Assembly (NCBI RefSeq): GCF_900101905.1
Contig: NZ_FNAJ01000001.1
Location: 930,001-994,000 of the forward strand
Origin: Myxococcus virescens
GTDB lineage: Bacteria; Myxococcota; Myxococcia; Myxococcales; Myxococcaceae
DNA length: 64,000 nt
Direction: 5' to 3'
Positions within the stretch are counted from its first letter, which is position 1, and the number at the start of each line of letters is the position of its first letter. The notes beneath the pieces were generated by a model, which worked only from the letters and a program-made list of their open reading frames with translations, searched no databases and was not told the origin of the DNA. Shown one piece after another: positions 1 through 9,709 of the stretch. A program made the position numbers and the translations under genes.

Positions 1-76
1 TCACCGTACAGCCCACCGCGCCCGCGACGAGCAACAGGCCACACCACGCGCGCAGCCGGGATTCGAAGGTCTTCAT
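1..76 (-). CDS. Lipoprotein, N-terminal part only (runs off the window)
   Basis: Only the first 25 codons lie in the window. The ATG at 76-74 opens a typical lipoprotein signal peptide: a basic start (MKTFESRLR), a hydrophobic stretch, and a lipobox AVGC with the acceptor Cys near residue 22. The start lies 5 bases after the stop of the PEGA gene at 82, on the same strand, so the two are probably cotranscribed. The mature protein is outside the window and its function cannot be read. Confidence 0.7.
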   Translation of the reverse strand, partial: MKTFESRLRAWCGLLLVAGAVGCTV

Positions 77-81
77 AGGCT

Positions 82-1290
82 CTAGAAACTCCCGCCGACC
101 ATGACGTGCAGGGACGTGGAGGCGCCACCGCCGCTTCCGGGCGCCACGGACGTCGATGCGGGCGCGCTGCGCGCGGGCACCAGCACCAGCCACGCCACGC
201 TGCCCGCCGTCACCGCGCCGCCGCCCACCAGCAGTGCCGTGGCCAGATTGGCCTGGGACTGCGCGTCCAGCCGCTCCTTGCGAGTGACGTCGAACATGCC
301 GTCCCCATCCGCGTCGCCCCCGCGCTTCTCCACGTCCTTGGCGGCCATGCCCATCACCACACCCGCCCCCACCGCGGCCAGTCCCACCAACGCGGTGTAG
401 AGCGCGGGCCGCTTGAAGAGGGACTTGCGAGGCGCCTTCTGGGAAGACGCCACGCCGACCACGGAATCATCCGGAGGTCCATCCGGCGCCGGACCGGAAA
501 TCTCCAGCATGACGTCCACTGTCTCGCGCGCGCCGGGCGCGAGGTCCAGGGTGCGCGTCTGGGTGCCGTACTCGTCCGCGGACACCTCCACCGCCACCGC
601 GCCGGGTGCCTGGCGCACCTCCACGCTGCCCACGCCCACGATGCGCTCGCCGACCTTCACCACCGCCTGCGGTACGTTGACGTTCACCGTCAGCATCGCG
701 CGCGGCTGGGCCAACGCCGTCAGGCGCTTGGACAGCATCGCGGCGGCTTCGTTCACGAAGTCCTCGTCGCGCGGGTTGCGCCCCGTCACGAAGTCCTCAT
801 GCACCACGCGGCGGTCCCTGTCGTAGGTCCACGTCCGCAGCGTCCAGCCCGTGTCCTCCAAAGACAGACGCGCGGTGGTCAGCAGGTCCGCGTCCAGCAA
901 CTCCGCGGGCTCGGCGAAGCACGCGGCCTCCGCGCAGTGCACCGCCGCGTCGTAGCTCTCCGCCAGCCGCTCACGCGTCTCCACCAGGTCCGACGCCTGC
1001 GCCACCATGGCGGAGGACAGCGCCCCGCGTGCCAGGGCCTCCAACCAGCTCGACGCCTGCTGCGCACCCGCGCGCTCCGTCGCGTACAGCCCCACCAACG
1101 CGAAGCGAGGCAGGAGGTCCGCGTTGGGATTGCTGGGACGCAGGTCCAACCCCATGTCCATTCCCTGCTGCTCGGCGGGGGCGTCCGAGGTGAGGTCCAG
1201 GCCCAGCCCACCCTGTTCCTGAGCCCACGAGGGAGCAGCCAGCAGCGCGAGCGCCAGCAGGGCGGTGACGGGAGCAACGGGAATGCGCAT
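82..1290 (-). CDS. Secreted PEGA-domain protein with C-terminal membrane segments
   Basis: 402 aa from the ATG at 1290, which has a purine-rich ribosome site (GAGGGGG) just upstream; the longer frame to 1359 would bury the signal peptide. A signal peptide (MRIPVAPVTALLALALLAAP) ends near the Ala of SWA. Residues about 45-190 form a globular region typical of myxobacterial TolB-like/PEGA proteins. Residues about 195-265 look like a PEGA beta-domain (AVVKVGERIVGVGSVEV). Two hydrophobic helices follow near 300-320 and 355-375, separated by an acidic Asp/Gly linker. PEGA domains are thought to hold proteins near surface layers or envelope partners. Specific function unknown. The following gene is a lipoprotein in the same transcription unit. 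Confidence 0.75.
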   Translation of the reverse strand: MRIPVAPVTALLALALLAAPSWAQEQGGLGLDLTSDAPAEQQGMDMGLDLRPSNPNADLLPRFALVGLYATERAGAQQASSWLEALARGALSSAMVAQASDLVETRERLAESYDAAVHCAEAACFAEPAELLDADLLTTARLSLEDTGWTLRTWTYDRDRRVVHEDFVTGRNPRDEDFVNEAAAMLSKRLTALAQPRAMLTVNVNVPQAVVKVGERIVGVGSVEVRQAPGAVAVEVSADEYGTQTRTLDLAPGARETVDVMLEISGPAPDGPPDDSVVGVASSQKAPRKSLFKRPALYTALVGLAAVGAGVVMGMAAKDVEKRGGDADGDGMFDVTRKERLDAQSQANLATALLVGGGAVTAGSVAWLVLVPARSAPASTSVAPGSGGGASTSLHVMVGGSF

Positions 1291-1487
1291 GGCCCCCTCT
1301 TGTACCGCGACGCTCCGCGCAACGGAATGCAGCGCCCGTGGCGCCCCCAGTCCCCGCAAAACCCGTCAACGATGCGCGGCCTGGCTGCCTGCCCTGCGCT
1401 CGGCGTGCGTGCGGCTCGTCTGGGGAAGCTTGCCTTGGCCCGCAGGGGTCCGCATCTCCCACTCTATAGCGCAAGGAGACGCACGAT

Positions 1488-1928
1488 ATGGCGAATGGGA
1501 CGCTCTGGATTCTGGTGGGGAACGCAAGCCGGGCCCGCCTCTTCGCGACGGACGCGAAGGCGGAAGAGGACTGGCGGCTGGTGGAGGAGTTCCACCACGA
1601 CGAGAGTCGGGCCCGTCAGGCAGAGCTGATTGAGCAGGCGGACAACCCCAATGCCGGCACCCTGCACGGCCCGCCGGCGGAGAACGAGCCCAATGGACGA
1701 AGGGAGCTGGAGCACGACCGCTTCGCCCGCGAGCTGTCCGTGTTCCTGGACAAGGCACATGACCGGCACGACTTCGACAGGCTGGTCATCGCCGCGCCAC
1801 CGGGATTCCTGGGGAGGATTCGCCGCTTGCTGAGCGCCCGGGTCCGGCAGCGCGTCCTCCTGGACGTGGACTCGGACTACTCCAACGTCCCGGCGAAGGA
1901 GCTGCCCAACCGGGTGCCTGTCATCTGA
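1488..1928 (+). CDS. Host-attachment-type protein (baeRF / PF10116-like)
   Basis: 146 aa with an AAGGAG ribosome site 7 bases before the ATG. The protein opens with WILVGNASRARLFA, the hallmark N-terminus of the family annotated as 'protein required for attachment to host cells' and grouped with bacterial/archaeal eRF1-like domains. The conserved central part (ELEHDRFARELSVFLDKA) and FDRLVIAAPPGFLGRIRRLL fit the same family, as does the length. The biochemical role of the family is unclear; the attachment name derives from Agrobacterium work. It is divergent from the PEGA gene and is followed 97 bases later by the chemoreceptor. Confidence 0.8.
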   Translation: MANGTLWILVGNASRARLFATDAKAEEDWRLVEEFHHDESRARQAELIEQADNPNAGTLHGPPAENEPNGRRELEHDRFARELSVFLDKAHDRHDFDRLVIAAPPGFLGRIRRLLSARVRQRVLLDVDSDYSNVPAKELPNRVPVI

Positions 1929-2025
1929 GCAGGCAGGCGCGGGGGTGCCCTGGAGACGCGGGGCTCTGGTATAGGACGAGGGCCGACCTTTCTGGGAGGC
2001 CCCCGCACGCTGCCCGCCGCGCCAC

Positions 2026-3921
2026 ATGGCCCTTTCTCTTCCTGGAACCCAGTCCCTTCGTGGACGCCTCACGCTCTACGCGACGCTGCTGTCGGTCGTC
2101 CCGCTGCTGACGCTGACCTGGCTCCAGGCCCGCAGCGCGCGGCAGGTGATGGAAGAGCAGATTCACGCGTCGCTGCTGAGCGAGGCCGAAGGCGTGAAGG
2201 ACCTGCTCGAGTCGACGCTGGCCGAACGGGAGGCAAGCGCCCGCGGCTGGGCCGAGGACCCCGCGGTCCGTGCCGCGCTGCGAGGTGACGTGTCGCCCGC
2301 CGACGCCATGCTCGGCGTGCTCCAGAGCCGCTACCTCACCCTCAACGGCATCGTCGTCTTCGACGACACCGGCCGCGCCATCTCCGCCAACACCCCTGCC
2401 CTGCGCGACGAATACCTGCGCCGGCAGGACGAGGTGCGGCGCAGCCCCTGGTTCACGGAGGCCCAGCAGGGGCGCACCAGCAGCGAGGGCATCACCGAGG
2501 AGCACCCCATCTTCACCGGCCACGTGCTGTCGCTGGCCTTCCCGGTGCTGGACCCGGTCTCCAAGCACCGGATGGGCGTGCTGCTGGCCGCCTTCGACTG
2601 GGCCCACGTGGACCAGTTGGTGCAGCCGGCGCTGGCCCGTGCCCATCAGCGTGCCCTGAAGAGCTTCGCGATGACCCTCCAGCGGCCGGACGGCACGCCG
2701 CTGTACGACTCGCGCGGCGCGAACGCCCAGGGCAATGACGCGCTGCTGGCCGTCACGGCCATCAACGGCACGGACGTGCGCGACGTGGCCGACGGCTGGC
2801 ACTTCGTGGCGCGCGTGGACCCGGCGGAGGCCTACGCCCCGGTGGTGCGCGTGAACCGGGTGGCGCTGCTGATGGCGGTGGGCTTCATCGTGCTGGCCGT
2901 CGTGGGCGCGTGGCTGCTGTCGCACCGCATCTCCGGCCCCGTGCTGGCCCTGCGCGCGGCGGTGACGCGGCTGGTGAGCGAGGGCGACCTCACGCAGACG
3001 CTGGACGTGAAGGCCGGCAACGACGAGGTGGGCGAGCTGGCCGGCGCCTTCGGCCTGCTGGTGTTCCAGCTGCGGGAGACGGCGCAGAGCCTGCACACCG
3101 GCACGCGCGTGCTCAGTGAGACGGTGGCGGAGCTGCAGACGGCGTCGACGCAGCAGGAGCGCAACGTGGCCCGTCAGGCCGCGGCCCTCCAGCAGACGCA
3201 GGTGACGGCGCAGGAAATCAAGCAGACGTCGATGCTGGCATCGGAGAAGGCGGAGGACGTGCTCAAGCGCGCCTCCGTGGCCGAAGAGGTGGGACGCGCG
3301 GGCGAGGGGGCCATCCGGGACAGCCTGGGCGGCTTCTCCGAAATCCTGTCCCAGGCCGAGCAGATGACGGAGCGCATCGCCCAGCTCAACGAGCGCACGC
3401 AGCAGATTGGCGGCATCACCCAGACCGTGAAGGACCTGGCGGACCAGTCCAACATGCTGGCGCTCAACGCCGCCATCGAGTCCGTCCGCTCCGGCGAGCA
3501 CGGCAAGGGCTTTGGCGTGGTGGCGCGCGAGATTCGCAGCCTGGCGGACCAGTCCATCCAGGCCACGGACCGGGTGCGCGAAATCCTGGGCGATTTGAGC
3601 AGCGCCATCCTCTCCACCGCGAAGATGACGGAGCAGGGCTACACGCATATGGAGAGCGGCCTGGAGCAGGTGCGCGGCACCGGAGAGCGGATGAAGGAGC
3701 TGGCCGCCATCATCCAGGACAACGCCGCCGCGGTGCGGCAGATTGCCGGCGCGGTGAGTCAGCAGAACGCGGGCATCGCCCAGATTTTCAGCGCGGTCAC
3801 GGACCTGTCCTCCATGATGAACGACACCCAGGAGAGCCTGGCGGCCACCACCCGGGCGGCGAAGCTGCTCCAGGATGTGTCCGAGCAGATGCAGGACGTG
3901 GCCCGCGCTTATCGCATTTGA
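2026..3921 (+). CDS. Methyl-accepting chemotaxis protein
   Basis: 631 aa. TM1 lies about residues 18-36 ([15 protein letters not shown]); a periplasmic Cache-type sensor domain fills about 40-277; TM2 is near 280-299 ([18 protein letters not shown]). A HAMP linker (about 300-352) and a long cytoplasmic coiled-coil signalling domain follow. The hairpin tip near residues 465-515 carries the conserved [19 protein letters not shown] and [18 protein letters not shown] motifs that contact CheA and CheW. There is no C-terminal methyltransferase-tethering pentapeptide. No che genes are nearby, so this is an orphan receptor; its ligand cannot be told. A HAD phosphatase starts 10 bases downstream and may be cotranscribed. 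Confidence 0.93.
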   Translation: MALSLPGTQSLRGRLTLYATLLSVVPLLTLTWLQARSARQVMEEQIHASLLSEAEGVKDLLESTLAEREASARGWAEDPAVRAALRGDVSPADAMLGVLQSRYLTLNGIVVFDDTGRAISANTPALRDEYLRRQDEVRRSPWFTEAQQGRTSSEGITEEHPIFTGHVLSLAFPVLDPVSKHRMGVLLAAFDWAHVDQLVQPALARAHQRALKSFAMTLQRPDGTPLYDSRGANAQGNDALLAVTAINGTDVRDVADGWHFVARVDPAEAYAPVVRVNRVALLMAVGFIVLAVVGAWLLSHRISGPVLALRAAVTRLVSEGDLTQTLDVKAGNDEVGELAGAFGLLVFQLRETAQSLHTGTRVLSETVAELQTASTQQERNVARQAAALQQTQVTAQEIKQTSMLASEKAEDVLKRASVAEEVGRAGEGAIRDSLGGFSEILSQAEQMTERIAQLNERTQQIGGITQTVKDLADQSNMLALNAAIESVRSGEHGKGFGVVAREIRSLADQSIQATDRVREILGDLSSAILSTAKMTEQGYTHMESGLEQVRGTGERMKELAAIIQDNAAAVRQIAGAVSQQNAGIAQIFSAVTDLSSMMNDTQESLAATTRAAKLLQDVSEQMQDVARAYRI

Positions 3922-3931
3922 AGGAGCATGC

Positions 3932-4531
3932 ATGGCGCAGGTGAAGGCAGTGCTGCTGGACCTGGGCAACGTCCTCGTCTTCCACGACAACACCCTGCTC
4001 TTCTCCCGGCTGGGCGCCCGCGCGGGCCTGGAGGCCGCGGAGGTGGCCCGGCGGCTGACGGGCGCGGGGTGGACGGACGCCAACCGGGGCGTGCTGGGCG
4101 CGGAGGGCATCCGCCAGGACGTGTGTCGCGCGCTGGACGTGGACCTGCCCATGGCGGAGTTCGCCCCGCTGTGGAGCAGCCACTTCACGTTGCATGACGC
4201 CGTGCTGCCACGCATCGAATCGCTGGTCGGCCGGGTGCGCCTGGGGCTGGTGTCCAACACCAACGCGCTGCACGTCGCCTACCTGCGTCCGCTGCTGCCG
4301 GTGCTCCAGCGCTTCGACAGCGTGGTGATGAGCTGCGAGGTGGGCCACGTGAAGCCGGAGCCGGACATCTTCCGGCTCGCGCTGGCAGGCGTGGGCTGCG
4401 CCCCGGAGGAGGCCGTCTTCTTCGACGACCTGGCCGAGTTCGTCCAGGCCGCCGAGGCCGTGGGGATTCAAGGCAGGCTCTTCACCACCGCCGACGCCTT
4501 CGACGCGCAGCTCAAGGCCCTGGGTCTATGA
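3932..4531 (+). CDS. HAD-family hydrolase (YihX-like phosphatase)
   Basis: 199 aa from the ATG at 3932, preceded by AAGGAG that overlaps the stop of the chemoreceptor. HAD motifs are in order: motif I LLDLGNVLVF with the nucleophile Asp, in the DLGNV form seen in YihX-type sugar-phosphate phosphatases; motif II GLVSNTN; the Lys motif HVKPEPDIF; and the acidic motif AVFFDDLAEFV. The length fits the group. The likely reaction is hydrolysis of a small phosphate ester such as a hexose phosphate; the substrate is not visible. Its stop overlaps the start of the glycosyltransferase (ATGA), so the two are translationally coupled and may act on related sugars. Confidence 0.87.
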   Translation: MAQVKAVLLDLGNVLVFHDNTLLFSRLGARAGLEAAEVARRLTGAGWTDANRGVLGAEGIRQDVCRALDVDLPMAEFAPLWSSHFTLHDAVLPRIESLVGRVRLGLVSNTNALHVAYLRPLLPVLQRFDSVVMSCEVGHVKPEPDIFRLALAGVGCAPEEAVFFDDLAEFVQAAEAVGIQGRLFTTADAFDAQLKALGL

Positions 4532-5352
4532 AGCTGGGCGGCTACGTCCTCCACCGGAACAACCGGGACACGTTGGAGCCGTGCCTGCGCGGGCTGCTGG
4601 CGCTCTGCGATGACGTGGTGGCGCTGGACTCCGGGGCCACGGATGGCTCGGCGGAGCTGGTGCGTTCGCTGGGCGCGCGCTCCGTGCCCCATGCGTGGCG
4701 AGGCTACGGCGCCGCGCGCGAGGCCGCGGTGAACGCCCTGGCGCCCTGTGACTACGTCTTCTTCCTCGACTCGGACGAGCTGCTGGGCCCCGAGGCGGTG
4801 GAGACACTGCGCGCGTGGAAGACCTCTTCCCCCACGGAGGCCGTGTACCGGCTGCCCCGCCGCGACTGGGCCGAGCTGGGGACGCACCGCTTCCGCTACC
4901 GCACGCAGTGGCGGGCGCGGCTGGTGCGCCGGGACAAGGCCGTGTGGCGGCCGGAGCAGATTGTCCACGAGGCCCTGCCGAAGCTGGCGGGCGGACGCGT
5001 CCGCGCCTACATCGAGCACCGCTTCGCCACGTCGGTGGAGTACCGCGCGCAGAAGGAGGACCGCTATGCCTTGCTGTGGGCCCTGCGCGCCCATGCCGAG
5101 CAGCGCGGCCTCAAGCCCGTGGGCGTGCAGCGCCTGGCGTCCTGGACGCGCGACTGTCTGCTGAAGGGCGCGCTGTGGCGCGGCGGCGCGGAGGCCTCCC
5201 GCCTGGCATGGGCGGTGGCGGGCTACCACGCCACGAAGTACGCGTACCTGCGCGAGCTGCGCCAGGGCCGCTACCCGGAGCTGGTGCAACTCTACGCGGA
5301 AGGCCGCTATGACGCGTTGTTCGTGCGCGTGCGCGACGGCGCGTTGAGCTGA
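4528..5352 (+). CDS. Family 2 glycosyltransferase (WaaE/KdtX-like)
   Basis: 274 aa; the start codon overlaps the stop of the HAD gene (ATGA at 4528-4531). The GT-A fold signatures are DDVVALDSGATDGS for nucleotide-sugar binding (residues 28-41) and DYVFFLDSDE with the DxD metal site (near 75). The middle, with FRYRTQWRARLVRRD and an IVHEAL segment, matches the small LPS-core glycosyltransferases of the WaaE/KdtX type. It is soluble, with no membrane spans, and probably acts at the inner membrane face. Donor and acceptor are unknown; the coupled phosphatase suggests a shared sugar pathway. Confidence 0.85.
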   Translation: MKLGGYVLHRNNRDTLEPCLRGLLALCDDVVALDSGATDGSAELVRSLGARSVPHAWRGYGAAREAAVNALAPCDYVFFLDSDELLGPEAVETLRAWKTSSPTEAVYRLPRRDWAELGTHRFRYRTQWRARLVRRDKAVWRPEQIVHEALPKLAGGRVRAYIEHRFATSVEYRAQKEDRYALLWALRAHAEQRGLKPVGVQRLASWTRDCLLKGALWRGGAEASRLAWAVAGYHATKYAYLRELRQGRYPELVQLYAEGRYDALFVRVRDGALS

Positions 5353-5462
5353 CGGCCATGACCCAAGCGTGACGAAATGACCGCACCGCCATGGCCCTGG
5401 CGGTGTGCGGGCTCCCTACGGTGGCGTCCTCTCCTCGACGTTCTCCGAAAGGTCTGCTCGTG

Positions 5463-5984
5463 ATGTCCCCTTCCCTTCTCCCCCGGCGGTCGATGTGGGC
5501 GGCTTGCTGCGCCCTGGGTCTGTTCGGCGCGTGCACCAGCGTGAACACCGCCCCCGCTGCCGCGTCGCTGTCCGTGCGTGAGCTGAACATCGTCGACGAG
5601 CACGGACAGGCGCGCATCCGCATCGCGGCGCCCATGCCCGACCCCAAGGGCCTCAAGCGCGCGGTGAAGGCCTACGGCATCCAGTTCATGAATGCGTCCG
5701 GGCAGGAGGTCGGCGGGCTCGGGATGCTCGACAGCATCGGCATCAACGCCCTCTGCTTCGACAGCGAGGAAGGCTACGAGGCGATGTGCATGGGGCTCAT
5801 CCAGGGCAAGCCCAACATCACCTTCCGGCACGACTGGAAGGAGCGCATCGTCATCGGCGTGGAGGAGGGCGTGGCGAGCATCGTCCTGCATGATGCGAAG
5901 GGCACGCCCCACCTGAAGCTCGCGGTGGACAAGGACGGCGCCACCCGGGTCGAAGAGGTGACGCCGGCCCCCGCGAGCAAGTAG
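5463..5984 (+). CDS. Lipoprotein of unknown function
   Basis: 173 aa from the ATG at 5463. A signal peptide with lipobox LFGAC (Cys near residue 21) is followed by an Ala-rich linker and a compact domain of about 140 residues with repeated beta-hairpin patterns (LSVRELNIVDEHGQARIRI, GIQFMNASGQEVGGLGMLD, and VASIVLHDAKGTPHLKLAVD near the end). The pattern of alternating 'D-x-x-G' turns suggests a small beta-propeller-like or beta-sheet fold, but I do not recognise the family. It stands alone between convergent neighbours. Upstream ATGs at 5391 would add residues before the signal peptide and are unlikely. Confidence 0.7.
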   Translation: MSPSLLPRRSMWAACCALGLFGACTSVNTAPAAASLSVRELNIVDEHGQARIRIAAPMPDPKGLKRAVKAYGIQFMNASGQEVGGLGMLDSIGINALCFDSEEGYEAMCMGLIQGKPNITFRHDWKERIVIGVEEGVASIVLHDAKGTPHLKLAVDKDGATRVEEVTPAPASK

Positions 5985-6001
5985 CGCGCTGGGAGGAAGG
6001 C

Positions 6002-6649
6002 TCAGTCGTACTTCGGGATGCTGGGCTCGCTCCGCCCTTCCTCGGTCCACTTCTGGAGCGCGGGCAGCGCGAGCACGGCGTCGCGGTAGGCCGCGCTCAC
6101 CGCGTCCAGCGCCACGTCATAGGTGACGAAGCGGGTGACGACGGGCGCGTAGAAGGCGTCCGCGATGGAGAAGCGGCCGAAGAGGAAGGGCCCGCCCTGG
6201 CCGAAGCGCCCGCGACAGTCATTCCAGAGGGCCTGGACGCGGGCGATGTCCTCCGCCACACCGGGCGCACGGCCCTTGCCCGGGCTGCGCGCGCGCAGGT
6301 TCATGTTCATGTGCTGCCGGAGCGCGCCGAAGCCGGAGTGCATCTCCGCGGTGACCGCGCGGGCCACCGCGCGAGCCGCCATGTCCTGGGGCCACAGCTG
6401 GGCCTGGGGGAAGGCCTCCGCCAGGTACTCACAGATGGCCAGCGAGTCCCAGATGGTCAGGTCGCCGTGCTGGAGCACCGGCACGCGCTTGCTGGGGGAG
6501 TACCGGGCAATCCGGTCCTCCGTGTCTGGAACAGCCAGCGGAATCACCACCTCCTGGAAGGGCTGTCCCGTGTGGGCCAGCGCGAGGTAGGGCCGCAGGG
6601 ACCAGGATGAGTAGTTCTTCGAACCGACGACGAGTGTGAGCTGGGGCAT
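6002..6649 (-). CDS. Glutathione S-transferase family protein
   Basis: 215 aa. The N-terminal thioredoxin-like domain begins LTLVVGSKNYSSWSLRPYLA, with the Ser-Ser-Trp-Ser motif placing the catalytic Ser typical of zeta/beta-like bacterial GSTs. The glutathione-binding SPSKRVPVLQHGDLTIWDS (residues about 51-69) and the helical C-terminal domain with FGRFSIADAFYAPVV (the N-capping ISADA-type motif) are present. It would act in the cytosol on small electrophiles or in aromatic catabolism. It stands convergent to the lipoprotein at 5463. Confidence in the superfamily is high; the substrate is unknown. Confidence 0.88.
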   Translation of the reverse strand: MPQLTLVVGSKNYSSWSLRPYLALAHTGQPFQEVVIPLAVPDTEDRIARYSPSKRVPVLQHGDLTIWDSLAICEYLAEAFPQAQLWPQDMAARAVARAVTAEMHSGFGALRQHMNMNLRARSPGKGRAPGVAEDIARVQALWNDCRGRFGQGGPFLFGRFSIADAFYAPVVTRFVTYDVALDAVSAAYRDAVLALPALQKWTEEGRSEPSIPKYD

Positions 6650-6700
6650 GGGGCGGCCTCTATAACGCCGCTCGCCCAGGCCCGCCCGCGCTTGTGCGCG

Positions 6701-7300
6701 TCAGTTCGCCGCGCTCCGGCGCCCCCAGAAGGAGCGCATGCGCGACAGCAGCGGCATCCGGCGGCGGTGCTCGGGCGGGTCGATGCGGTAGACGGCCACG
6801 GGCAACCGGATGTTCTTCATCTCGCCACGGCCCAGGCGAACCGGCGGTGAAGCCAGGCGGCCTTCCACCTGACGCGCCACCGTCTCGCTGACATAGAGCG
6901 TGCCGGGACGGGCCAGCGCCTCGATGCGCGCGGCCAGGTTGACGCCTTCTCCAAACACGTCACCGTCGCGGTGCACCACCATGCCCAGGTGGACCCCCAC
7001 GCGCAAGATGACCCGGCGCTCGGCGGATGCGTCTCCGTTGCGGGCGTCCAGGACGCGCTGCAATTCCAGACCGAAGTCCACCGCCGAGGGGCCGCCCTCG
7101 AACTCCAGGAGGAAGCCGTCCTCCAGCCGCTTCACCTCGCGCCCTCCATGGCGCGGCAACAACTCACGAACGAGCAGCGCATGCTCATCCCGCATGTCGT
7201 TCTGGAGCGATTCGTCACGCCATGAGAGCCCATCAGGGCCTTCAATGCCCGTGAAGAGAATCGCCGATAGTTTCCCGGGTTCTGGAGCCTCCACCACCAT
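6701..7300 (-). CDS. Class III adenylate/guanylate cyclase-like protein, one metal Asp missing
   Basis: 199 aa from the ATG at 7300, behind a GGGGAGA ribosome site. It is a single cyclase homology domain: LSAILFTGIEG near residue 11, KRLEDGFLLEFEG near 55, DVFGEGVNLAARIEALARPG near 115. The usual first motif is LFTDIxGS; here the first metal-binding Asp is Gly (codon GGC in ACG-GGC-ATT). The adenine-selecting Lys, the second metal Asp, and the Asn and Arg of the transition-state motif are retained. With one metal ligand lost it is probably weak or catalytically dead and may act as a regulator. No receptor domain is attached. A long hairpin lies in its 5' leader (7350-7398). Confidence 0.8.
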   Translation of the reverse strand: MVVEAPEPGKLSAILFTGIEGPDGLSWRDESLQNDMRDEHALLVRELLPRHGGREVKRLEDGFLLEFEGGPSAVDFGLELQRVLDARNGDASAERRVILRVGVHLGMVVHRDGDVFGEGVNLAARIEALARPGTLYVSETVARQVEGRLASPPVRLGRGEMKNIRLPVAVYRIDPPEHRRRMPLLSRMRSFWGRRSAAN

Positions 7301-7349
7301 CGCGCATCTCCCCTTTCCCCCCGGCACTGTCAGCGATGCTACATCACAC

Positions 7350-7398
7350 AGGGCCCCCGGTCCCAGCCGAGCCCCCCTCTCGGCTGGAACCGGGCCCT
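7350..7398 (-). repeat. Long imperfect hairpin in the cyclase leader
   Basis: Arms 7350-7371 and 7379-7398 pair over about 20 bp, with a 7-base loop. The outer part is AGGGCCC/GGGCCCT and the inner part CAGCCGAG/CTCGGCTG. It lies 50-98 bases upstream of the cyclase start on the minus strand and has no T-run, so it could be a leader attenuator, a protein-binding site, or only a stable mRNA structure. Confidence 0.5.
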
Positions 7399-7754
7399 GG
7401 ACGGCCGTCCGCCCCGGGGGGACGCGGCCGCACACGGTGGGTCCACCGGCGATGACAGGCTCCCCCCGAGGGCCCCTTGCCCTCCCTGTGCCCGCATACG
7501 CTCGGTGTTGGACATGACATGAACCGACGTGTCAGTCCTCATCAGGATACGTATTCCCTGACGCGCCGCACCAACGCCCTGTTGCGTCCTGTCCGGGCGT
7601 GTCGGGCCTCGAACTCAGCAGGTCGGGTTCGGTCCGAGTCCTGACAGGGCACGGCCCCGCGGTCCTGCCAGGTGACGCTCGCGAGGCCATCCTGCTGGCC
7701 AGGAGGCTCGGCTGGTCGCCCGGGCGCGGCACGTGCTGGACTCAGCCCGAGCGC

Positions 7755-7772
7755 GGCCTCGAGCTCGAGGCC
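7755..7772. repeat. 18-base perfect palindrome (GGCCTCGAG-CTCGAGGCC)
   Basis: The two 9-base halves are exact reverse complements with no spacer. It sits 41 bases beyond the kinase stop, in the intergenic region. It could be a dimeric regulator site or a fold in the 3' end of the kinase mRNA; in 70% GC DNA a chance origin is not excluded. Confidence 0.4.
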
Positions 7773-7785
7773 CTCTCGGTCATCG

Positions 7786-7809
7786 CGCCTGACGCCTCCA
7801 CGTCAGGCG
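7786..7809 (-). terminator. Possible 3' stem-loop after the kinase gene
   Basis: CGCCTGACG pairs perfectly with CGTCAGGCG around a 6-base loop, 5 bases beyond the kinase stop codon. No T-run follows on the minus strand, so it may be a stabilising or Rho-assisted end rather than a classic intrinsic terminator. Confidence 0.4.
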
Positions 7810-7813
7810 GACG

Positions 7814-9580
<1,767 letters not shown>

Positions 9581-9709
9581 GAGTAACCGGTTTTCAGCTT
9601 TGAACCGGATTCTATCCTGCTCCCTCTGACATGCCTTGGCCACTGCGGCCAAGGCGTTCAGAAAGCCCAAATCCAATCCACAAGACCTCTCAGGTCTTGA
9701 GAACCGCGA

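Larger units (their letters stand above)
7301..7813. other. Intergenic region with two inverted repeats
   Basis: About 510 bases between the cyclase gene start and the kinase gene end, both on the minus strand. I find no convincing gene: the short frames lack ribosome sites and coding character. It contains a long imperfect hairpin (7350-7398), an 18-base perfect palindrome (7755-7772) and a 9-bp stem-loop next to the kinase stop (7786-7809). It probably carries the kinase 3' end and the cyclase promoter and leader. Confidence 0.5.

Noticed and set aside
1921-4263. 780-codon open frame on the minus strand opposite the chemoreceptor
   Set aside because: It is antisense to the clearly real chemoreceptor and HAD genes, with His/Arg/Gln-rich low-complexity translation typical of antisense frames in high-GC DNA.
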